NCBI RefSeq assembly: GCF_037975245.1
Contig: NC_092564.1
Span: 16,127,984-16,191,983 of the forward strand
Direction: 5' to 3'
Length of the DNA: 64,000 bases
Source of the DNA: Apostichopus japonicus
Taxonomy: Eukaryota > Echinodermata > Holothuroidea > Aspidochirotida > Stichopodidae
The notes under the pieces are model-generated. The model searched no databases. It was not told the DNA's origin and saw only the letters and a program-made list of their open reading frames with translations. Shown one piece after another: positions 37,633 through 52,710 of this stretch. The first letter of the stretch is position 1. Every line of letters begins with the position of its first letter. The position numbers and the translations under genes are program-made.

Positions 37633-40202
37633 ACAGAGCTCAAGCACTGTGTATTCAAGATCCCCAATCCCAGACAGGCTAGTACAGAGTACGAGGCCTT
37701 GTAACACACAGCAGCAGCGATACAAAGTATTAAGAATTTATTTCTCTGTATGTTGTTGCATACATGTGCGTTGTAGTAGAACAGTTTTATGAATGCCACA
37801 TGATTGGATTTTAAATACATGGCCTCAGGGTAACTAGAAGCACATTTCTCTTTCTTGTCTCTGGTCTTGTTTTCCAATTTTAAATATGCCCCACAGTTTA
37901 TGACCTCATTTCAGCTATAAAAACATTGAAAGGTATTTTGCGGTATCAGGAACAACATGGTTAAAGGTCTTAAAAAGCCGTTAATGGTACTACTTTAGTA
38001 TCCTCCGTGTCAGATTGATTCATAGCACACATATACTTTATAATGTGATCTGCAATGGGTTGTACATGTTGTGGAGAACATAGGTCCAACATTGTATGAG
38101 AAGTCCAATTTTCCTGCTGCCTAGTCACTAATCAAAGTTATGACTAATGTACCTTTGTTTCGATGGCAAAGTTACACCGTGCAGTTCTGAGAGCTAGTGA
38201 AACACTTCATTTGCAAACCATTCTGTATCATGTAAACAGCTGGGATACCTGGAATATTTGGTTTTGTCGCCTAGGGAGTAATTTGGATTCTTAGTGTCTA
38301 GTTTTGTTTCGAACTTCATTATTCTTTGAGCAGTAATTATAAGAATTAAATAGAAAGCTGTCCTATGGGCGCCCTTCCAGTCCTGAAGGCATTGAGTTGA
38401 ACACAAAAAAAAGCTGTATCCGCTGCAATTTCCCCTACACACACGGCTAAGTCAATTCCCCCTCCCCCCACCGAAAATAGAGATTAACTCGATAGATCAG
38501 CATTGCCTATTGTGCGAAATTGCAGTGTCTATCGTGTGAAAACTGCACAACACAAACGATAAAATGCTAAGCCTGGGTACAGTATGCAGTCCTCTCAGCA
38601 TCCTATGTTTGACACAGTGAATAACAATATTACCAATTTTATTGAATGATCAGATAATTCATCCCAATGAAGACCTACTTTTCATACCTTTTCAAATATG
38701 TAAAAACCAACAATTAAGTATAAAGTCGACCTCTGAACCTGAATGGCGAGAGTCTTGGTTTGTTTCACTTACGATGTCATTTAATGCTGCCTTTAATTGT
38801 GAGCAGGAACAACCAAACGGCTTTATACGATAACAGAATCTTTTGCGATTGCTAATGACAAAAGTAGTCTGTTATTGGATCGGAGTGTGTCTTTGTTTCT
38901 GGGAATAGTGTGGGGGGGGGGAGGGCGTTATCACAACCTAGATCACTTTCTGACTGAACCCAAAAAAAAAGAGGGTAACGAAAGTATAACATGGAAATAT
39001 AATACTACATAATTTGTTTGCACATAAAGTCAGTTTGCTGTCACTTGTGTACAGTATTTGACTATTGACCACTGTACTACACTGTAGCTGATTTTCGACT
39101 GATTGATGGTCATGAATATTCAATAGACCTTGGAGGCATCGTCTCCACGTCTACGGGATCAGTTTCTCTGGGATATGGCTTCCAGGATACTCTTTACATA
39201 CCACAGAATAATTTTAATCAACGAAAAAAACGAACGCAGCTGCCGAGAGATGCTTGAAGAGGAAATCACAGAGGAAATTCGCATCAGGGATACCATTCCG
39301 GTGGCAGAATCAATGTTTGCTACAGACCAAACATAACATAAAAACTGAAGAAAAAGAGTCTAAAACCATCCAAAAATTTAAAAAAAAAAAAAATCGGGGG
39401 GGGGTGTAACAAAATGAAAGTCACTTATGGGTAATTGAAGTATTGTGGAACATAGCAGTTGGAAGGAAAGGCACCTGCTTCTGCAGAGTTTAATATTCAT
39501 GTTGACTTCATGCCTTAAGATATGAAATGAATTTGTCCATAGAAATGTATTTCATATGCAGAAGAAAAAAATATTAACTGAATTAGTACTTGATGCACTC
39601 TAACTTAAATATGTTAAAGGTCAGTGCTTTCAGAATTTGTAGATAATAGACAAAAATTAGTTATATGCCCCCCCCCCTCCTTTTAATTTGTGATAGTCAT
39701 TTTGAAGGTACTGTAGTTTTTAAGGGAGCTTGTGTAACTCTTATTATCCAAGTACAGGAATACTAGCTCAGGAAAACTGTCTAATCAAATGATCACATGA
39801 AACATTTAAACAGAATTTGATCATTAAATTACTTTCATGTTAACTGAGACAGATTAAATGTCATTTTAGTAAATAAAAAGTCCCTTTCATTTACATGGTT
39901 TGGGTGGAAGGGAAGGGAGGAGGGGGGGGCACATGATGGTTAATATTGTCTACTGTAACAATGTAACTCATATTGCCGAGTTAAAGAAAAAAAAACATGC
40001 CCTACTTTCTTTCAAACTGAATCAGCAGGGGTTGGTATAAAATATGACATATTTGCATGGAGCGTGGATTCTTTTGGTGCACACTTTGCAGGCTTTGTTT
40101 TTTGGTTGGAGAACAAATTGTTCTGGTAAAAATTTCCCAGACTTTATTTCTTGAGTGAAAAGGGTTCAATTTCATTGTTATATTCTTTTTTTAAGTGCTT
40201 TC

Positions 40203-41340
40203 TTGGCACAATGTTTCTGAGTGGAGAGTGAATTTCCTTGGTGTGTATTTTCTGACAATGTTTCTGAGTGGAGAGTGAATTTCCATGGTGTGTAGTGTGC
40301 AGACTATGTTTCTGAGTGGGGAGTGAATTTCCATGGTGTGTAGTGTGCAGACTATGTTTCTGAGTGGAGAGTGAATTTCCTTGGTGTGTTTTTTGCAGAC
40401 AATGTTTCTGAGTGGAGAGTGAATTTCCTTGATGTGTATTTGCAGACAATGTTTCTGAGTGGAGAGTGAATTCCCTTGGTGTGTATTTTCTGACAATGTT
40501 TCTGAGTGAAAGTGAATTTCCTTGATGTGTATTTGCAGACTATGTTTCTGAGTGGGGAGTGAATTTCCTTGGTGTGTATTTTCTGACAATGTTTCTGAGT
40601 GAAAGTGAATTTCCTTGATGTGTATTTGCAGACTATGTTTCTGAGTGGGGAGTGAATTCCCTTGGTGTGTTTTTTGCAGACAATGTTTCTGAGTGGAGAG
40701 TGAATTTCCTTGGTGTGTATTTCTGACAATGTTTCTGAGTGAAAGTGAATTTCCATGGTGTGTAGTGTGCAGACTATGTTTCTGAGTGAAAGTGAATTTC
40801 CATGGTGTGTAGTGTGCAGACTATGTTTCTGAGTGGGGAGTGAATTCCCTTGGTGTGTATTTTGCAGACAATGTTTCTGAGTGGGGAGTGAATTCCCTTG
40901 GTGTGTTTTTGCAGACAATGTTTCTGAGTGGAGAGTGAATTTCCTTGGTGTGTATTTTGCAGACTATGTTTATGAATGGAGAGTGGATTTGGTGTGTATA
41001 TCCCAGACATGTTTGTGAGTGGATGGGGACTCGATCCCTTGGCATATATTTCCAAGTCATTTTCTGTTGTTGAGTGGAGACTGGATCCTTGGATTCACTC
41101 TCTGAGTCGAGAGTAAATCTCCTTGGTGTGTATTTTTCAGACAATGTTTCTGAGTCGGGAGTGAATTTCCTTGGTGTGTATTTTGCAGACTATGTTTATG
41201 AATGGAGAGTGGATTTGGTGTGTATATCCCAGACATGTTTCTGAGTGGATGGCGACTCGATCCCTTGGCATATATTTCCAAGTCATTTGCTGTTGTTGAG
41301 TGGAGACTGGATCCTTTGGTACATGCTTATTTTTTTCTTT
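40203..41340. repeat. Minisatellite, ~47-bp unit, about sixteen copies plus a higher-order tail
   Basis: ATGTTTCTGAGTG recurs every 45-50 bp from about 40210 to 40918. The rest of the unit is a GAGAGTGAATTTCCTTGG-like segment with TGTGTATTTTGCAGAC variants. From 40961 the copies diverge, and a segment of about 130 bp (40961-41093) is repeated at 41187-41318, giving a second, longer period of 226 bp. All three - strand frames stay open over long stretches because the unit lacks stop codons there. The repetitive peptides (THQGNSLSTQKH and two other frames) are therefore best seen as by-products and not as a gene. Confidence 0.95.
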
Positions 41341-44203
41341 CTTGAGTGAAGAGTGATTACTTTGGTATATATGTAGATGTTAGACATCATATTCAGGTGG
41401 CAAATGTTGTCTAACTGCTCACTCCTCCATTTGTGATTAAATCTTGGGCCTCTCAAAGAAGGAAGAGGGATAAAACAGTCGTAAAAGAAAGACATTTCAT
41501 GTCCTATGAAGAAAGTTTTGTAAAAGTACTACAAGTTGGAACTAATCATGTTTTTTATAAGTGGTAATATAAGCCAGCAACTTAAGAAGGTTAACATCAA
41601 TAAAGCAATGTTTTGAATTGGGACACATTTAAAACAATTGATACATGTACTTTACTGTATATGCCATAATTAAAATACAGCTCATTGGCTTTAATTCAGC
41701 TGTTCTTGTTGCATTTCAAATGATGACAAATATTTATCAGTATTTTAAAATTTGGATTTGATATAAATTCATTTCAGCTTTGGGTGGTTAATATGAAATT
41801 AATTATGAATTAACCACTTTAAATATACAGTCTTTTAGAGAACAAACCTAAGTAAGTTTTGTTTAATTAAAAAGTCAATCAGTCGTTGATCCATATCTGG
41901 TAAAATGTCAGCAAATAAAGACAATATATTCTGCCTCAAACCATGAAATCACTCTTCCTCAGTCCACGCATAACTTAAGTAAAATGATCAAATTTCCATC
42001 TCAATTGTATTACTCTTCCTTTTCAAAGTGTAAAAAAACCGATCTTCAAATTGTTCAATGATTTACGTTCCATCTGTTTATATTTTTTTATGACTTCAGT
42101 GATGATGAAGATTTTTTTTCTTCTTAAATCGGAAAAATTATGGCGTATAAATTGGTTAGAGAAGTGATTAAACAATTTAAAAAAAAAACCTTTACATTCT
42201 TTTATCAGGTTAATTCATGTCTGTTGGAGAAAAGCACAACTAAAAACAGTTTTCTAAGTTTGCCATTAGATTGAAATATTACAGAGGCATGTTAATAAAG
42301 CACATTAAAAACTGTATCAAGCAAAATTCAATATTGTAGCTTCTCCAATCGAAGTCCGCATTCTTTATTTCCATATTTTAAGGGCATTTTTACCTCTCAG
42401 GCTCTTATCTCCCCCCGCATCCCCCCCCCGTAACATAAAATATGTAACGAGAAGGAAATATTTGTTTTCTGCCGAAGGAACATCACTAGAAAGGATCATG
42501 ATGAGCGCTTTCATGATTTAAAGTCTCGCAAAGAAAGATTTATACGAGTGAAATAGTCCAAGTATTTCTTCAACTGGTGATAGTTTAACTTGGGATTGTA
42601 AACTTTCTCTTCTTGCGACTGTGACAACGGTGAAAGATACCTGCAGGGAATAGCTGACATTAAATACCACAAGATTGAATGATAGCTAGTTTTTGTTTAG
42701 AAAGCGAAAATGAAAATTGTTTTTTTTTTTTTTTTTTTACTTTCCGGCTATGAACCATCTACTCCTGAAAGATGTTGGAATCAATTTACTAAGTGGTTTT
42801 AATCCAAACACAAAGGGTACTAAATTATGGTATCTTCTTGCTGGCCGATTTATAAAGAAATTTCAGCATGGGTATACAGGCTTAGCTACCGGCAAGCTGG
42901 GATGAAGTATAATGCCCCCGGAATATTAGAGATAACTTGTACACAAAAAAAAAACCATCACTAAAAAAAAAAACATCGCTAGGTGTGTGATTGACTTGAT
43001 GGGTAAGATCACATATGACATAATTGGGTGTTTTTTTTTTTTCCCTGTGTAAACAAAGGAAAAATTCCAGGGATGATATTGCATCCTCTCTTTACTTCTC
43101 TCTAATAATCAGAGTGACCTTTTGGGTTGTGATGGACAGGTAGACTTTAAAGTTAATGAATGCACGGATGTCCAAGGGGGAGGGGGATGTTGTTTCTCAG
43201 GTGGCAAGTGGAACAGACGCTGCTCACATGCAAGGGTGGGCAGACTTTTTTTCTTTTTCTCTCTTTTTGCACCATGGCAGATCTCTTACAATTTGTTATG
43301 GTATGATTCGGGTATGGTTGTTGTTTAATAATATTGAGGAGGTTAAGAAAACTTATCTCTGATTAAAAAGTGTAGTCCGCCTAACTGCAGGGATGCTTCA
43401 TGGAGATTTTGACCTTGGCTGTTGTGTTAAAACTTCTAGTCAGGACAGGTGGTTTGTCTTGGTTTATATCTCTTTATCACCTGTCAGAAAATCAAAAGAA
43501 CTGGAATTTTATGGCTGGCTGCTATTTTCAGGCTGATTGCATGCTGTGCTGGGACACAATTTCGGTAATTGGATTGGCAGATTGGTTTCTCGGCTTTTTA
43601 CATTTTTCCTCCGTTTCTATAATTTAAAGGAACAGTTGGCGTCGGAAGAGATGTTACATAACAATGCACTTTTACGTTTGCGATTGTGGGATTGAACAAA
43701 TTGATATACAAAACAAAACACCAGGAAGAAGGATCTGGAGCCCTTAGAACGGAGTGATTAGGGATGGAGGGAGGGGAGGGGGTGTAGTTTGGGTGGGGTT
43801 TGGGTGGGGGAATTGAGGAGTGGTACAGGTGGGTGTGAAGGAAGGTATTTTTACATATACAGTAAGATTGGAATCAGATACACAATGTTAATGAGCCCAT
43901 ATTTATTCTCTTCAGTGCACTCTATGGTAACGTAGACATTTATTTGTGGAAATTATAAACATTGTACAGTAAATCTCTAGGTCACCTTTATTATCAACAA
44001 TTTTTGCTCCAGGTGTACTAGTCAAATAGCCGACAATCATAGTTATCTCACATGATTAGATAATGTTTCGGCTGAATTTGTAGCTCTGTCATTTAACAGA
44101 ACTAGGAATTACTCTAAAAGAACAGTTTGGGGCTCAGTACAAATTGACCAAGATTTGACCATGTATACTGCACATGGTCAACCAGTGAATTAAGATTTCA
44201 TTG

Positions 44204-44219
44204 CATATATATATATATG

Positions 44220-44269
<50 letters not shown>

Positions 44270-44290
44270 TACATACATACATACGTATAT
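44204..44290. repeat. Long TA microsatellite with CATA tail
   Basis: An uninterrupted (TA)n tract from 44225 to 44266 is followed by CATA units to about 44284. It is the longest pure TA tract in the window. Confidence 0.95.
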
Positions 44291-46654
44291 AAATCTCTAT
44301 ATGTTAACTTAAGGTTACAAATAATTTGGATCATGAGCCCTTTAAGTTGAAGTACGAGCCACTCAACTCTGAGTTGTAGTGTGTATGTATCCAGCATTAA
44401 TTATACCACCTCGCATGCCATTCCAAAATCAAGCAAAATTTATGTAATCTGAAACGTTTTTGGTAAATTGTACTTTGTCCGAAAAAATTTCAATGTTGTT
44501 TTATAGGCCAATTTCACTTTCATTTTATGTTCCAATTCAAAGATAAATTATACTCTGTCAAGGAGGGTTTTAAGTTACGTTGCATTTAATCATTGTTCAT
44601 TCCCATCCATGTAAGCTGTACATGGCATAGATAGTTTGAGATACGGTAGGTTACTGTGGATATTATGCACTATATTGGTTTCAGCCATAAATTCTTCATG
44701 TCCTAAAATGAGGGGGGGGGCAGTGGGGGGGAATGGGGGAGGGCAGTAGTTTGAAGTGATGTTTAACATTGGGTTAGGAAATTTTATCCATAATTTATAC
44801 AGATTATAAAGTACACAAAGTTAGTTAGAATTGAAAAGATTAATGAAGACTTTCTCTCCAAGATTTTGTCACCAATGGAAAGCAATCTTGATCTACTTGT
44901 TGTTACCCAAACAGAAAATGTTCAAAATTGATGTTTCTATAATTCATTATTCAAACTGATATTATCAACTAGTCAAGCTAAATGATAGGTATTATAATCA
45001 CATGCATTGAAATATAGTTTATTTTGAAATCAATCAAATATGTTGACCAATCAAATCTGTTATTCAAATCAATCAAACTCTTAGGAGCTCCTTTAATATA
45101 GTTCACTTATGGTCACTGTACCTTGATATTCATGTCTTCAACATACATGATTTTGGTATTCATATTTCATACAGAACAGACGTGCACCAACCTGACATAT
45201 GTATATAATCAAAGGGAAGAATGCATCGCATGATTTGCGTCGCATTACATATCAAAATCACTTGACTTTCTTTTTAGCTTGGTTTTACAGGTAAACCAGT
45301 CAACACCACCACTTTCATGCATATTAATGAGCCTGTACATAAACATTGTAAAACTCCTCTATCAGGATGGTAGAGGAGACAATTATTGAATTATTTATGA
45401 TACAATACATGAAACAATTAATTGCTTGATATATTTGCTGATAATGTGATTAGGAAGCTGTGTATGATGATCATATGTAGATCGCACTGTACAGTATTGT
45501 AATGAAACTTAAAGAACACAATCAGCAGTGTCAGTAAATCGCCTTCGATAACTTGATTAAAATGATACATTTTTTTTTTACTCCAGCTCATATTTTAGAT
45601 GAGTTATTTACATTTCCTTCAATGCCTGACATCTCATACATCCCCTTCGCTTAAAAATGTTTTCTGGTTCATCCTGTTCTCTCACCTGGAATCTACGTCA
45701 TACAGAAATCCCATGGCAGCCACATAATTCTATCAGGGATATATTTAGTCTAGGTTCTATGCCACCGATGTTTTTCTGGGAGAGCTTTTCTGTCTCTCTC
45801 TCGCTCTCTTTCTCAGTGTCTTAATGTGATTCACCGCATTCTAATTTTTCCACTCCAGTTGCCTGCTATTCAAAAGGGTTTTTATCTTTAATGTCTCTTG
45901 TAAACTCTTCTCAATAATAAATAAGGGGAACATACACCCCTTCTGTCTGGATTTACATGACTGATCGAAAAAATTCTTAAAGGCATTTGTAAATTGAAAA
46001 CAGATTCTTGCTGAAGGGGGTGAAAGTTTGGTTTGTGTATAATGAAAGGAATACAAATATATATATATATAGACTTAACATTATTAAGGTATGCATGTAT
46101 GTATTTATGTACATGTATGTATGTATAGGGAGGTGCATACCATAGATGTGTGAGATTTAACTGCCGTGACCATATCCCAAGGGATGGAATATGAAAATAG
46201 AAATATCAATCAAATATAAACTAACTGATAGCTGAGAATAAAAATAGAAAGATGTGTGGCTAGACATTATACCATGGAGGTCTGTTTTTACCTCCATGAT
46301 TATACAGACTTACAGTTAAGGTGGAACTGCATAGTGTTCATCATATGCATAATGAGCTAACAATAACAACGCAACAAAAAGAAAATTATCAAACTCTCTT
46401 ACTATTTCTTTGGCTCTCTGATCCCATTTCGCAGACTTGTTAGTCTTTGTTCTTGTGTAGGTTTGAAGTATCATCAGATCCTCATACTTTCCCAAATGGA
46501 AAAAAAAAAAAGATTGATTTACTTCAGCTGCTTGAAGGATACTGTTTTAGGTTAAAAGTGTCATAGATTCTATATTTGTAAAACAAACTATAATTGTAAA
46601 ACAAATCCGTTAACTTGCAGGTATGTCTTTGAATGCAGGCACACACACCTGGTG

Positions 46655-46693
46655 GGATGGGGGTGGGGTGGGGGTGGGATGGGATGGGGGGTT
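46655..46693 (+). repeat. G-rich tract with quadruplex pattern
   Basis: Six or more runs of three to six G, separated by one to three bases, lie within 40 bp (GGGATGGGGGTGGGGTGGGG and onward). This satisfies the usual G-quadruplex motif. Whether it folds in vivo is not known from sequence. Confidence 0.8.
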
Positions 46694-49214
46694 CAGTCAA
46701 ATACAGATGAAGCTTTACCATATGTGTGTTGTCTCTATTGGATTGTTGGAATTGACCTTTCTAAATCTCTGTTGGTAAAAGCAGGTCACTAGCTGCCAGA
46801 AGGTCATCCCAATTGTGTACTATTAATTGTGTCTATTAATTTTGTATCTCCCAGCTAATATACTGGTTACATTTATATCACTACAGTCAGTCATATGTCA
46901 AATACCTTTTATCGATGGTTATTGCTCACTGAAGCAGTTTTAATGATAAGGCTTGCCATTCTTTCTCCTTAATATATATGCACTTTGCAAAAGACATAAA
47001 AAATGCAAAATCAGAAACTCAGTTTTAATTGGTTTTACCAGGAGATAAAAAAGCCCATGTATAATGTACACACAATTGCAATTTGTAGTCATAATAGGCC
47101 TCACCTTATCTATATCACAGTTAGGCCTAATTGTATGGATAAAGCCCATTGAAAATTCATTTCCACGTACAAAAGAACAGACTTCCTACCAGTGTACATC
47201 CTTCAAGAACAAGAACATTTCCTATGGACACATTTCGTAGCGAGGGTGCAGATAATTGGGTGTGTATGCCTGCTTAAATACTACTGCATATTCATATTAC
47301 TGCATATTCCAATTGTCTGTCAAACTGACGGTTTACAAAAAAACTGTGAAAAAATTTAGCTTAAGATAATAAAAATGCCCATCTCCTTCTAAGAGAGCTC
47401 ATAACTGTAATCATACAGGATAGTAAGAGTAGATTTGTCACTTCCCCTCCCCATTAAGAAGCCTAATATCAGGATGATATGACTCATTTGAAAATCAAAT
47501 GGAAACGATAATGTAGCCACCCAACATTCCATGTGGTGAACCTTCCCGTTGTTTGACCCTCTCACAAAACTCCATCCAATAGCACTGAGCAAGACTTTTT
47601 GCCCTGGTTATGTTCATGGTTTGTTATCTGGGAAAGTTCTATTTTATACGACTGTGCTTCTGTTGAGCCATTAACGAAAGCAAGCTGTTGTATGAATTAT
47701 GTTGGTGTTAATCAAAGAAAGACGTGTGAAAATAGACGAACAGGGCCTCCAGTAGTTCCCTTTGGTGAGAAAGATGGAGGCCATCGGAAGGGGACCTTGT
47801 GGCCAAAACAGGGGCCAAAGATGTTCTCTCTACACCCCTGGGATTATTGCTATGATTTCATGTGCACAAAAACACCCCAGAAAGATTACATTCTAAATAG
47901 TCAGTGAAATAAACTTTTGCATTAATTATATTGTTTTGTGCAATTTGTAATCACATTTGTATAATTGTGGGCCTGCACACGGGTCACATTTCTAACCCTA
48001 TGGTCTTGGTACCAAGTACTACAATCATGTAACTTTTTATTGTCATTTTATTTTGCATTGTTTTATACCATTCTGACTTTGTGATTTAATTGACTTCTTT
48101 GTTAAAGGTACCGGATTGACATAGGAATAATTTAGTATATATCTCGGAAGTTGTTAAAGTATAAATCACAGGCAAGCACCAAAAAAAGCACTTTCTTCAA
48201 ATATACCAACAAATAGGCTTTTTAATTAATCCTGAATATTACCAGGAGTGTTTGAGCAGATATAAGCTAATATCAACATAAAATCAACAATTTACTGATT
48301 CCAGTTGTTCAACTTAAAAACTCCCCTCAATATAGTAGTCCTTTGAAATAGATATATTGCTGACTGTTGCACATGCCAAAATAATCTTTTCCAGGGGTTT
48401 TACTTTGAAGATAAAAATTGTGTCCCTTACGTATATATGTTTCCAGCATCCCTATTGTACATATGTGATGTGTAATTGAAAATTGTGTCATGAGGAACAC
48501 CCAAAGAAAGAAGGTAAAAAAAAAACACAGTGCAAATTTTGAACCTAGATGGCTGTCAATTCATTGGTTGTTATGGTGAATATTCAAAGAAATACTTTGC
48601 CGTGGGTTATTCGGTTACTTTAATTTCCTAATTTGTCATCAAATTTGTCAGCATCATGAAAGGAGCTATTTCCTTGATTAAATTTATAAAGGAAGCAAAG
48701 GGTTTTGTTCCTGGATATTATATCCATCAATAGATTTAAACCACTTCCTCCTGCAATACAATTTCTTTTTTTTGTTCGACCTGCCCGTTTCTGAGCCTGC
48801 ATTAATAATTTGGCGCAGTAGCATCACAAAATTGACGCTACACCCCGCGACGTGGAACAAACTGGGTCGGCGCGAGGATTGACGAGCGTCCGTTTTGTGG
48901 AGAAATCAATAAACTGTTTGAGAGGAAATGGTTTAGAGAGATTTGATAAAGTGAAGTCATCTTGTTTAATGTTGTGTGTAATTTTTCCATCAGCCTAATT
49001 TAGTACGTGTTGACAGTAGCATCCTTGGACACCTTCCTTGTTTTGAAGTTCTTTTCTCTCTCCTTGTTTTCATGGTGTCGCGTGAGGAAATGAAACGGAG
49101 TGATCGGTGTTGGTCGGCTCTGATTTGATTATTTTTACTCTCCTTCTCCGTCTCCGCCTAACCTGCGGCGAATCTGTTATGAATACCGACGAACTTAGCT
49201 TTATATGTTTAATC

Positions 49215-49800
49215 AGACTTGTCCAAGTCATTTCGTAAATGTAGACAACTGACCCAACCTTGGTAACGGCAGATTGCAATTGCGAACAATGTACAAACAA
49301 ATACATTTGTGATGTGAAGCATTTTCATCGTCATCTGGTTGATTAGTACTGTAACGTTCCACGTCTCTCGCCCCTGGGAGAATCTATAGCAAAAGAAAGG
49401 AAAAAAAAGAGGAATTGAATAATTAGACTTGTTCAAACATGTTTTGAAGATACAGAGACCCGACTTAACAGTAACACAGCCTGAGTTTGAAAATGTACAT
49501 ATGTAATGCATTTTCAGTGTCATCTGGTGTAATCGATTTTTTTTTCCACATCTCAACTTTGGGTCAATTTAGCAAAGAAAACAAAAAAATGAAATGATTG
49601 TAGACTGTCGAAGTCATTTTGTAAAATGTCGACAACAACTCAAATCTGATGTTTGTACTGTAATGCAATCAAAGTATATGTATTAAGGTGAACTTTTAGT
49701 GTCATCCAGATGGATCAATACTCCATTTGTTAATTCATCTCATACCGGGAGACAAATCTAACAGAAGAGTTTTTGAGGTATACAATTATTTAAAGGCAAC
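49215..49800. repeat. Degenerate triplication, ~180-210 bp units
   Basis: Units start at 49215, 49424 and 49602 with AGACTTGTCCAAGTCATTT, AGACTTGTTCAAACATG and AGACTGTCGAAGTCATTT. Each then has AATGTA- or TGTACA-type words, CATTTTC- or ACTTTTAGTGTCATC-like segments, an ATCT-containing stretch and an A-rich end. The outer copies are clearly related but heavily diverged. A - strand open frame (49209-49556) covers two units and shows a faint repeated QMT.KM motif. I do not consider it a gene. Confidence 0.7.
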
Positions 49801-51936
49801 CCACAAGTACATGTACTGTATGCAAATGAAAAGATAAAAACAAATCTCCCTAGTTTACAGATCTATGCAACATAAGGTTAAATAGTTGGTTGATGACATC
49901 TACATTTTTCCTTTATTATATTATGAAAAGGCTGGATACAATAAATTTCACCCCATATTTCCTGGGCTCTTTAATAGGCCATTGGCCCCCCTAGTTTATG
50001 CCATACCCTGGGGGTGACAGGCCCCCCTGACCGTAATTCCTCTTCTTGTCAGGCCTGTTTGTAGGCAAAAGATGGAACCTAGACCAAGTTGAGAAACATC
50101 GCTGAGGTATAAATCTTAAAAAGCTGAATCTGTGACAAGTGGAGAGGAGTTTTGAAAAGTGAACTCGAGCCACTTTATTTACAGCTCAATATGTATATCT
50201 TTATGCCTGTGAACTGTGAAGTTTTATATGGCAAGCATAGAAATTATGAAAATAATCAGTCAAGCATACAGTAACTTAATTCAGAACCATTCCTTCATCA
50301 CCTCTCTCTCTCTCTATCAAACATATAAAAAAAAAAACAACGATTGTGATTTATTCATCACACAATGGATTCCCCTTCAAACGATTTCTCAAGAATTTTC
50401 TTCTTTTTTTTTGTCTTTTTATCCAAATATTAAAATGTATGAAGGTCTGAGGTGTTGCAGTGGGATTAGACGTAATCTTTAGATGGACAGTAATGTCCCT
50501 ACAATGGATCTGAGCTGAATAAAAGCATGATGGGAAGGGAACAGAGATTGTCAAGTTGATGAAGTGGGACGAAGGGAAGGGAGGAGGATTGCATGATGTA
50601 TAGATTTAAAAAAAAAAGAAATTGTTATGAAGAATAAAAGCAGCAGGTTAATTACAACTCCTGTCGCTCAAATACATCTCAGCACAAAATTTATCAAGTC
50701 ATTGGGTCTGTTACGTACTGTAGGTATTAGAGTAACATTGTAAAATTTTTAGATGTGTCTGAGAATTGTTAGATTTGTTCCAGCTAATTTGGCATTTGTG
50801 AACTATTATCCATCTCAATTGAACTTATAGAACTGCAGTTGACTATGTGAAGTGAAGAATTCCTGGATTGGATTCTAGACTTTGTGCTATGTATTGAAAT
50901 CTCATTCTGTATTTTTCTCTGCCCAATACCCCCATCTATTTTCTGTTCCCTTTCTTCTCCCCCCCCCCCCCTTTCCCAACCCTCTATCTCCCATATTATG
51001 GACTGGTTTCATTCTGGATTAGTTGTAATCCTAAATCAGTGTGAGACGCTTGACTTGGACACTGTTTTGAACAGATATCCTTGGAAAATATTTTTATCTT
51101 CAGCATCAATAAATTGAAGTGTATGTCTGTCTAATCAGTGTCTTTATTTAAGGTCACATAGGGGGCTAGGCCAAAGTTAAATCTGATGATTTTTTACTCT
51201 CATCAATGTTTTGTGCTGGAAATTTATTTCTTGAACTGCATGTTGGGTAAAAAAGTCGTTGTGTCAGACTCAGAGTCCGACAGAGATGGCATACAGTAGA
51301 TCACAACATTTGGAAACTTTTGTGATTCAAGGAAAGCACTTTTTATGATAAAAGTTTGATGACACACTACCACAAACTTTGTATTGAACATGATTGCATT
51401 CATTTGATGTTAAACGCCCTCTCATCATGTTACATTAATGTCAGTGCCACTTTAGACATTAAGTTTGCAAATAATGAGATTTGCTTTTCTGATGAGTTAA
51501 TATTTATTTACTTATATTTTTCTTTTTTTTTAAAGTATACTATGTGATATTGAGTATTTAATGTCCTTCACTCAAGTGTTGTATATATACTGTATGTCAT
51601 TTGTACAGAAGCCAACATGAAAATTACATTTGAAAAGAGTAAGCTAGAATGAGAATCGAGAGGTCGTCCTTGGTTGCAAAGTTTCAACTATATTGCTTTT
51701 AATCGCATTCTACAACAATTTTCCTTCATAACAAGACCTGAAGTGTAATTTAACCCTCTTGGAATATTAAAGAATTTCACGGGGGCAACTATTAAGGGGG
51801 CGGGAAGTACTTTAAAAGCAAATTTGTAAACACTTGATGGGCACTTAATTTGATCAGAATGAAGGGTTTTATCAAAGGGAATCCCTATCCGAGTGCGTTC
51901 CACTCATAAACTCGTCAGTGTTGGATCTCTCGTTAG

Positions 51937-52710
<774 letters not shown>

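Noticed and set aside
40144-41495. His/Thr/Gln-rich - strand open frames as a gene or zinc-finger-like array
   Set aside because: All three frames are open for the same reason (a unit without stops), the period is about 47 bp and not the 84 bp of C2H2 fingers, and there is no Cys/His spacing.
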